From: Epinephelus fuscoguttatus
Taxonomy: Eukaryota; Chordata; Actinopteri; Perciformes; Serranidae
Direction of reading: 5' to 3'
Assembly (NCBI RefSeq): GCF_011397635.1
Contig: NC_064758.1
Span: 20,271,013 to 20,335,012 of the forward strand
DNA length: 64,000 bases
Shown: one piece after another, positions 58,244 through 64,000 of the stretch
Position numbering within the stretch: position 1 is the stretch's first letter
Layout: every line of letters begins with the position of its first letter
Position numbers and translations under genes: made by a program
Notes under the pieces: model-generated
Told to the model about the DNA's origin: nothing
The model's input: only the letters and a program-made list of their open reading frames with translations
The model's database searches: none

Positions 58244-59228
58244 AGGTCAAAGCCCTGTTTTTTTGTGATTTTTTTAACCAATTCAACCACTCGACCTCCT
58301 GCCTTTGCGTAATTCTGGCTCTTTATACTACTTCACTTGACTTCCTCCTTCGCTCACGGCGTAATTACCACCTTCACTGGAGGCCACAGCGAAAACAATA
58401 TATGTAAACATGGGTCGTAATAAGCTGCCAGTGCAAACAAGGTGTGGTGTCATCTCCAAACACCTGTCTGGTTTTAATGCCCAGTCAGAAATAAGACACC
58501 GTCACACCGTAGTATCCGTCATTCAGGATCTTTGGGTTTTGGACATTTTTCAAAAGCACCTTCAGCTCTGGAAAAACTGTATTTTTTCTTAATATTCTGA
58601 CATTTTATAGACTGATAAGAATGAATCATTAGTTGGAACCCTACTAGTCTACATCCATCTGGACAACACACAGACGTGCCAGTCATTGTGCATCATCAGC
58701 CATCGCAGTCAAGACGAGGGGTTTAAAGTGCTGCCAATTGTGCCAGTCTGATAATTGAAAATTTGCCACCAGCTTAGACATTATTTGGCAAAATGTATGG
58801 TCAGCTGTGTTTTAATACTTTGTGAATCTGTCCTTTCTTGTCAGTTGTATTAGCTTTTTTTATTTATTTTTTTCAGCGTGGTATGTGTTGTCATTGTTTA
58901 TTTCTGTATTTCAGCGAAACCCCCACTGCTCAGGTATTCAGACCTGCTTCGACCTACCTTTCAATAGCTCTCACGTGGCAGAAGCAGATAGATCTGCGCA
59001 CAACACAAGGGTCTATTTAACAGTCCAACTTGACGAATGGAAAGCCTGATATGCGCCATGATTTAGCAGACATTAAAACATCTTAATGAATTAGAGCAGG
59101 CCTGAGGGGCTTCTGTGGGAAAGGGCATAGGAGTAATGGTACTAATGACACCCACACAAGACTAATGTATCAGGATTTAGGGAGGAGTAAATCAGGACAG
59201 TCTCATCAAGATGACACTGGGAAGATTC

Positions 59229-59264
59229 AAGGGTGTGTGAGTGTGTGTGTGTGTGTGTGTGTGT
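59229..59264. repeat. (GT)n microsatellite
   Basis: Run of GT dinucleotides with one GA interruption. Confidence 0.9.
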
Positions 59265-60954
59265 CTGGTTGTTACCTTACCCTACGGTGTCATGGATAAC
59301 TGTTTTCAAGAAGACCATTCTGCTGTTTGGAAAAAAAAAGTGTTTAAACTCATTCCTTGTACTTAAGCACGGTTCAGGGCTTTCAGCAACTGAAGCACTG
59401 CTGACATTCAAATAGAGTAACGCAAGGTCAATATGGGTGGTAGGAAAAAAAACAAGTTTAACCTAGGGAGGAGTTGAAGCGTCTGTTTTTCTATCAAATT
59501 ACCATGGATTGCCAGTGTAGAGGAACAAGCGCAAAGCAGCTCCAGAATCCAAGGCCAGGTCAGGAACAAGTTCTTACTAAACGTGAAGACAAAAGGCTTT
59601 CCTCCCACGACGAGTGTTAATAACGTTCTGAAAGCGGTCTTTGAATCCTGTTTTGTTGTTTCTGTGGCTTTACGTGTGGTTAACCTGTATACATTTCATC
59701 ACAGAATGTCATTGTTAAGCTAACGAAATGTTTACACAGGAAATGCATCCTTCTGGCTGATTTATTGATTACATGAACTTGAAAAAAAAAAAAAAAGAAA
59801 CATTAACGCAGTTTATGAACTTGTGTCTTGGGTACATAGAAGCATTGCCAACCTCTTTGTTTTTGTAACGTATCAGTACTGTGGAGATGTTTTGATTTTT
59901 ACTTGGATTTTTTTCTTTTTTTAAATGTTTGATATGGTTCCTGATTGTTTATTTTAATTTATTTTTCTTCCAAAAATTTCTGCACAAAGGTCAAGTGTTG
60001 CTTTAAAATAACAGTTAAGAGCCAGTGCGATGAGATCTCTCTCTTGCCTTCATACAGTAAACTGTACATACTGTATGTATTTTGTTGTGATTTGAAGCAA
60101 CGCCCCCCGACTGGGAGACCAACCTGTGGTGTCCCACTTCCAATTGTAATTCTCTGTCAAACCCAGAATCTGAAAAATACATGAGCAGAGGGAAACATTT
60201 CTTCGCAGCTGCTATCACACACAGCCTTTTGGTGCAGTGACACAAACGCTACCTGTTACAAGGTAGTCGGCCAGTGCACGGTAGATAATACAAGTAGTAT
60301 TATCTACTAGTACTTTTGTCTTTTTATACCAATACAACTTTACAATTTCTTGCTACTTTCAATTTCAGAAAAGGCAGAATTGATCAGAAACAAACAAGTT
60401 ACCCAAAATTTGTAATGCCACAAACACTGATAAAGAACTACAATTAGAGCTCTGGGTGACAACGCTTGGCCTTTCTGTTGTGACTCCTCAGTATTTTGAT
60501 GTCCCAGGTGATCTCCGTGAGATCGTGGCAGTAACATTTTCACATTGAAAAGTCATCAGCTGATCTTGATATGCTGAAGCTGTGCATGTACGATATCGTT
60601 TGGTGCATTTGTGTTTTCTAAATGAGGGAGTTAATAAAAACAATTCACTGAGGATTTTTCTCTCTCGGATTTCTTTGAGTTATGTGTGGCACGGTGTCAT
60701 TTTCAGCATCAGCAGTTTTAGTGTCTTTTACTGCAGGAGGAATTTGAGTGGTGCCTTGGGGCACCATCAAAGCTATAAAATGCATAATATTATGAAAAAG
60801 CATTTAAATGAGAGTAAATGGCAATAGTAATGCCCTATTCAGTGGATAAAGAACACATTCGCAGAGGCTTTTTCTGCATATACTAATTGTTTTATTATAT
60901 GATAAGGACTATCATCGCAGAGAATCTAAGGTTTTGAATATAAAAATTACACAC

Positions 60955-60960
60955 AATAAA
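60955..60960 (+). terminator. Candidate polyadenylation signal AATAAA
   Basis: An AATAAA hexamer in AT-rich sequence about 5 kb after the contactin stop and 1.2 kb before exosc10. It is one of several possible hexamers; use is unproven. Confidence 0.25.
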
Positions 60961-60999
60961 ACAAAGTACTAATGTATAAAGAAGCCGGCTTTGTGCAGT

Positions 61000-62039
61000 G
61001 CCTTTTAGAAAGAATACTGATTCATTTCTTTGGATTATTAAAGCACATATCTGCTGAAGTTCAGATGCCTTCGACTAAAACAAGGGAATGACATGGAAAG
61101 CTACTGTGAAATATTGATTGAGCCAGTGTTGCAGAGATGCTTTTAAGATAATAGGAGGGAGAGGACCCTGTGAAGAGATCAATAGGAAGGGGAAGTGAAG
61201 AAAAGAGAGGTTTCTCCCTACACACCACAGATCATCCATAATGAGCTGGTGTGTCAATACTTTGGCGATGGCTCTTCACATGCTATCGACTGCAGAATCA
61301 CAACACTGGGCTACTGTAACTTCTTTTCACATCACACTGCGAAAGAAGGGTTTATATATGTGTATGAGTAGCGCATCGCAGCATCGCCTCATAGCTATTA
61401 CGGAAAACTGCAAAAGGCAGATATTCAGATATGGTTTACATAGCCCTTAACAGAAATATTGGCTAAGACATGATTGGTGGTTATCACTTCTCCCTACAGC
61501 CCACCAACACAGTGCAGATGCTGTAGCTTATTTGCTGCAGATTGCAAATGTCAATACTGCCCCCTCATGGTACCAGCATCCTGGTGCAACACCCTGGTTA
61601 GGTTGGATGGGTGAGCCTGTATAGTGGCAGTAAAGCTGTGTCTGCAGTGTCACTGCATTGAGCGGGTACACTGAGGAGCAGAGTATGCCCATGCGTTAAA
61701 AAAAAATGGCAAGATTTGTGACCAGTCTTGATTTGAATCTCAGTCTGAGTGTCACCAGTCAACACATTAAAACAAAGAAAACCAAAAATTCAATTCAAAG
61801 CACGATCTGTCCCTGGAAGACAATTTGCAGAGGTGTGTAGAGCAGTACAGTAACACAAAACATGTGAAGCACGAGTGAGCTGTGCACGTTAAAAATGACA
61901 ATATTATGACAATGATAATATTACTGCAAAATTAATAAGTGCACATAACCGCTATAAATATCAAGAATAAGCCCGGTTATAAATACAAACATTTTACATG
62001 TGTTAATGTCGCAATATTTCCAATACAATCTCAATAAAC
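61000..62039. other. Intergenic between contactin and exosc10
   Basis: No gene recognised. The short frames here have no family features. Confidence 0.5.
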
Positions 62040-62191
62040 TGCAGAAAACACTGTCATTTCGCGGCTCGTCCACTCCGCGCCGTAGGGTGGCGCTGTCTCC
62101 CCTCAGCTTCCTTCTTAGTTGCTCAAAAGAAAACACCGAAGAAACAGAGCTGCTTCCTGCAACTCACATGTACACAGCAGCAGATTAGAGG
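62040..62191 (+). promoter_or_regulatory. exosc10: Candidate exosc10 promoter and 5' UTR
   Basis: A short CpG-containing patch ('gcggctcgtccactccgcgc' at 62061) directly upstream of the ATG, in otherwise AT-rich DNA. No TATA box is seen, as expected for a housekeeping gene. The transcription start is not identified. Confidence 0.45.
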
Positions 62192-62308
62192 ATGGATTCT
62201 TCAAAGAGTAATACTTCCACAAACAGTGGCCCTCAAGACACAAATTCAGACGACGAAGAAAAAAGCGACTTGTGTCCCGGGTTTAAAGACGCGGATGCTT
62301 TCGTTAAA
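62192..62308 (+). CDS. exosc10: Exosome component 10 (Rrp6 homologue), first coding exon, partial gene
   Basis: EXOSC10 is the nuclear, RNase D-like 3'-5' exonuclease of the RNA exosome, which trims rRNA, snoRNA and aberrant transcripts. Exon 1 encodes 39 residues: a serine/asparagine-rich, acidic start (TNSDDEEKSDL) and then CPGFKDADAFVK. As I recall it, vertebrate EXOSC10 has a near-identical PGFPDADSFVK segment shortly after its start, the beginning of the N-terminal PMC2NT region, ending at the same place. The donor gtaagt at 62309 is strong and the exon ends in phase 0. The ATG follows a CpG-containing 5' flank with no competing upstream start in frame in this exon. The catalytic DEDD exonuclease and HRDC exons must lie beyond 64000. 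Confidence 0.75.
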
Positions 62309-64000
62309 GTAAGTGAGCTAACCAGGCAAGACGCAGAGTTTTGAGTTGAGGCTAGCAGGCAGCCAGGGGGGAAACGTGGATGTGGTTGTTGGGTATGAGC
62401 TCGAGTCACGTTATGAGTTGAAAACATGCATAGCTAAGTGTTGACACAAGCTCTGACTAGGTGTTTATCTTTATATTAAACGTAAATGGTAAGGTATAAG
62501 TCGAGAGTTGAGCTTGTTTAATGCGCTAATTAGCCAAAATATATGCCTGTCTCAGAGTAAATGTCTCCTGTAGTGCTGCAAGTAAATGTCCACATGACAC
62601 CAATTTATCTGTGAAAGATTTCGACAACAGTATCGACACGTACCAAAGTGCTGGTTTAAATTAGCTCTCTTGGGACTAGTTTGGGTTTGTGCCTGAGGTC
62701 AGAGCTAATTAACTTAGCTAGCTACAGTGATAGCTGTTAAAGGGACAAAAGCAAGCAAATATACAACTTTGAGAAGCTGTCTGTAATTTTTAAAGATAAA
62801 TAGCTCATACAGATCATTATCAAAAATATTAATGATACATTTTCTCACATGTATTTCATGTATTTTATTTTATTTAAAAGGACAACACACATTAATCAAC
62901 ATTTCTGCAAATGTGACAGTGTTAGCCAACTGGCTAATTTTCAACTGCAGTCCTTTGACAAGATGTTCTGAAACCAATGAAAGGATAGAATTCACAGGAC
63001 AGCATGAAGACAGCGTTATCTACAGCAATTAGAAATTGTCAAGACACAACAAAAGCCATGCAAAGCCACAAGCACCAGCAGAGCATCAGTACAATACAAT
63101 AACACAACAACAACAAACAGCATGTTAGCACAAACAGACATGAAGACCCAACACACAGATGAGCATCACATTCACACATGCAGAGCAGCGGTAGAAAGTA
63201 AAGACAGAGAAAACATAGCAGTCATTATGTATGGCCATATGCAATAACACAAGTCATGCGACTAAGAGTTAGCCATGCTGTTAATAAAATAATTATTTCA
63301 TACATACCCATGCAGAGTTGGCTGCCTGGCAACAGGCAAAGATGTAAAGCAAGTTAGCAGCATGTGAGCTAGAAATGACAACAACCGTGTTTCTGTGAGC
63401 AATATACTGTGTTGACTAGAAATGTTCGTGTCTGATTGTCCAAAAACCAGGTTTTGAGCCTTTTTCTTGAAGGTGTTCAAACAAATTCCACTAGTTAAAT
63501 ATCAACTAAGCATGTAAACACTGCATTCATGTAAGTTCAAATATAAAACTACCAGGTCTCTCTGTATAAGAATTACTTTATTGATGTAAATTCGTTGATA
63601 TTAGACATTAAAGTAAAAAGCAATATAAATGAGGGCTGGGCGATATGGAGAAAATCAAATATAACAATATTTTTGACCAAATTCTTCAACATCAGTAGAA
63701 CAATTATATTGTAGGGTTGACTATTGGTGCATGTACAAAATGTTTACACAATTACATCTTTTTAAATATATATATCAGTGACGTGGATACAATGACTAAA
63801 CGGGTAAAATTAAATAATAGAAAAGCTAGAACAGTCTGGTAAGTTCAAAAAATTTCATCCCTTTACTGTAATGCAGCCTTTAAAAACCAGAGAAGACAAC
63901 ACTTGCAGTGCTGCGACATCCAAAATCTAAGATGATTTCTAGTATAATATTGGTAAATTGCCCAGCCTTAATATAAACATCACATTTCAGTGTTCACCTT
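62309..64000 (+). other. exosc10: exosc10 intron 1 (partial)
   Basis: I found no second exon in this stretch. It contains AT-rich and A/C-rich sequence (about 62850-63260, possibly repeat-derived) and a MITE insertion at 63630-63969. Confidence 0.55.
63630..63969 (+). mobile_element. hAT-type MITE with perfect 8-bp target duplication
   Basis: Starts 'tgagggctgggcgatatgg' and ends 'ttgcccagcctt'. AATATAAA is duplicated exactly at 63622-63629 and 63970-63977, the 8-bp size expected of hAT transposition. It belongs to the same family as 57911-58243, 33693-33905, 12396-12655 and 8913-9240. It lies in exosc10 intron 1. Confidence 0.85.

Larger units (their letters stand above)
55999..60960 (+). 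other. Candidate contactin 3' UTR and downstream sequence
   Basis: No further coding sequence follows the TGA. The stretch includes CTT/T-rich tracts (56040-56085), a MITE (57911-58243) and a GT microsatellite (59229-59264). Possible polyadenylation hexamers AATAAA are at 60633-60638 and 60955-60960. The true 3' end is not determined and could be much earlier. Confidence 0.35.

Overview
This window is vertebrate nuclear DNA, most likely from a ray-finned (teleost) fish. It has long GT-AG introns, no operon-like spacing, and many interspersed repeats of types familiar from fish genomes (tRNA-headed SINEs, LINE 3' tails, and hAT-like, piggyBac-like and PIF/Harbinger-like DNA elements). Nearly all the long open frames outside the exons below are chance frames or repeat relics.

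The main content is one complete contactin gene on the + strand. I could assemble 22 coding exons from ATG 7034 to TGA 55996-55998. Every junction is GT-AG and every reading frame agrees. The product is 1026 residues: a signal peptide, six Ig domains, four fibronectin type III domains and a C-terminal GPI-anchor signal, which is the standard contactin layout. Each of the ten domains is encoded by exactly two exons, and every domain boundary is a phase-1 intron. The product belongs to the CNTN3/4/5/6 subgroup. CNTN3 fits best by residue features I remember, but some stretches look more like CNTN6 or CNTN4, so the paralogue is provisional. A GC-rich segment at about 3.8-4.4 kb may be the promoter and a non-coding first exon.

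About 6.2 kb downstream on the same strand is the first coding exon of a second gene, exosc10 (the RNase D-like catalytic subunit of the nuclear exosome), at 62192-62308. Its remaining exons lie beyond the window.

The introns and flanks are largely transposon-derived. 8.0-9.2 kb holds two small inverted-repeat elements. 11.1-12.7 kb is a repeat composite. 13.4-16.3 kb is a nested element in intron 3, followed by a decayed LINE on the - strand. 18.7-19.7 kb is a terminal-inverted-repeat element with an internal tandem triplication. 21.6-23.1 kb is a TTAA-flanked element, part of which recurs inverted at 26.8-27.3 kb so that exon 8 lies between the arms. 35.0-36.2 kb is a hAT-type element with a perfect 8-bp target duplication. 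39.6-40.8 kb is a tandem-like repeat carrying perfect nuclear-receptor palindromes. 47.1-49.7 kb is a second TTAA-flanked element. 51.0-54.7 kb (intron 21) is a four-layer nest including a Myb/SANT-like frame and a BED-finger relic.

I see no CRISPR array, operon, phage, toxin system or viral gene, and no clearly new biological system. The most notable observations are the datable transposon nest in intron 21, the inverted repeat pair around exon 8, the repeat-borne oestrogen-response-type palindromes in intron 13, and a possible in-frame alternative acceptor at exon 14.
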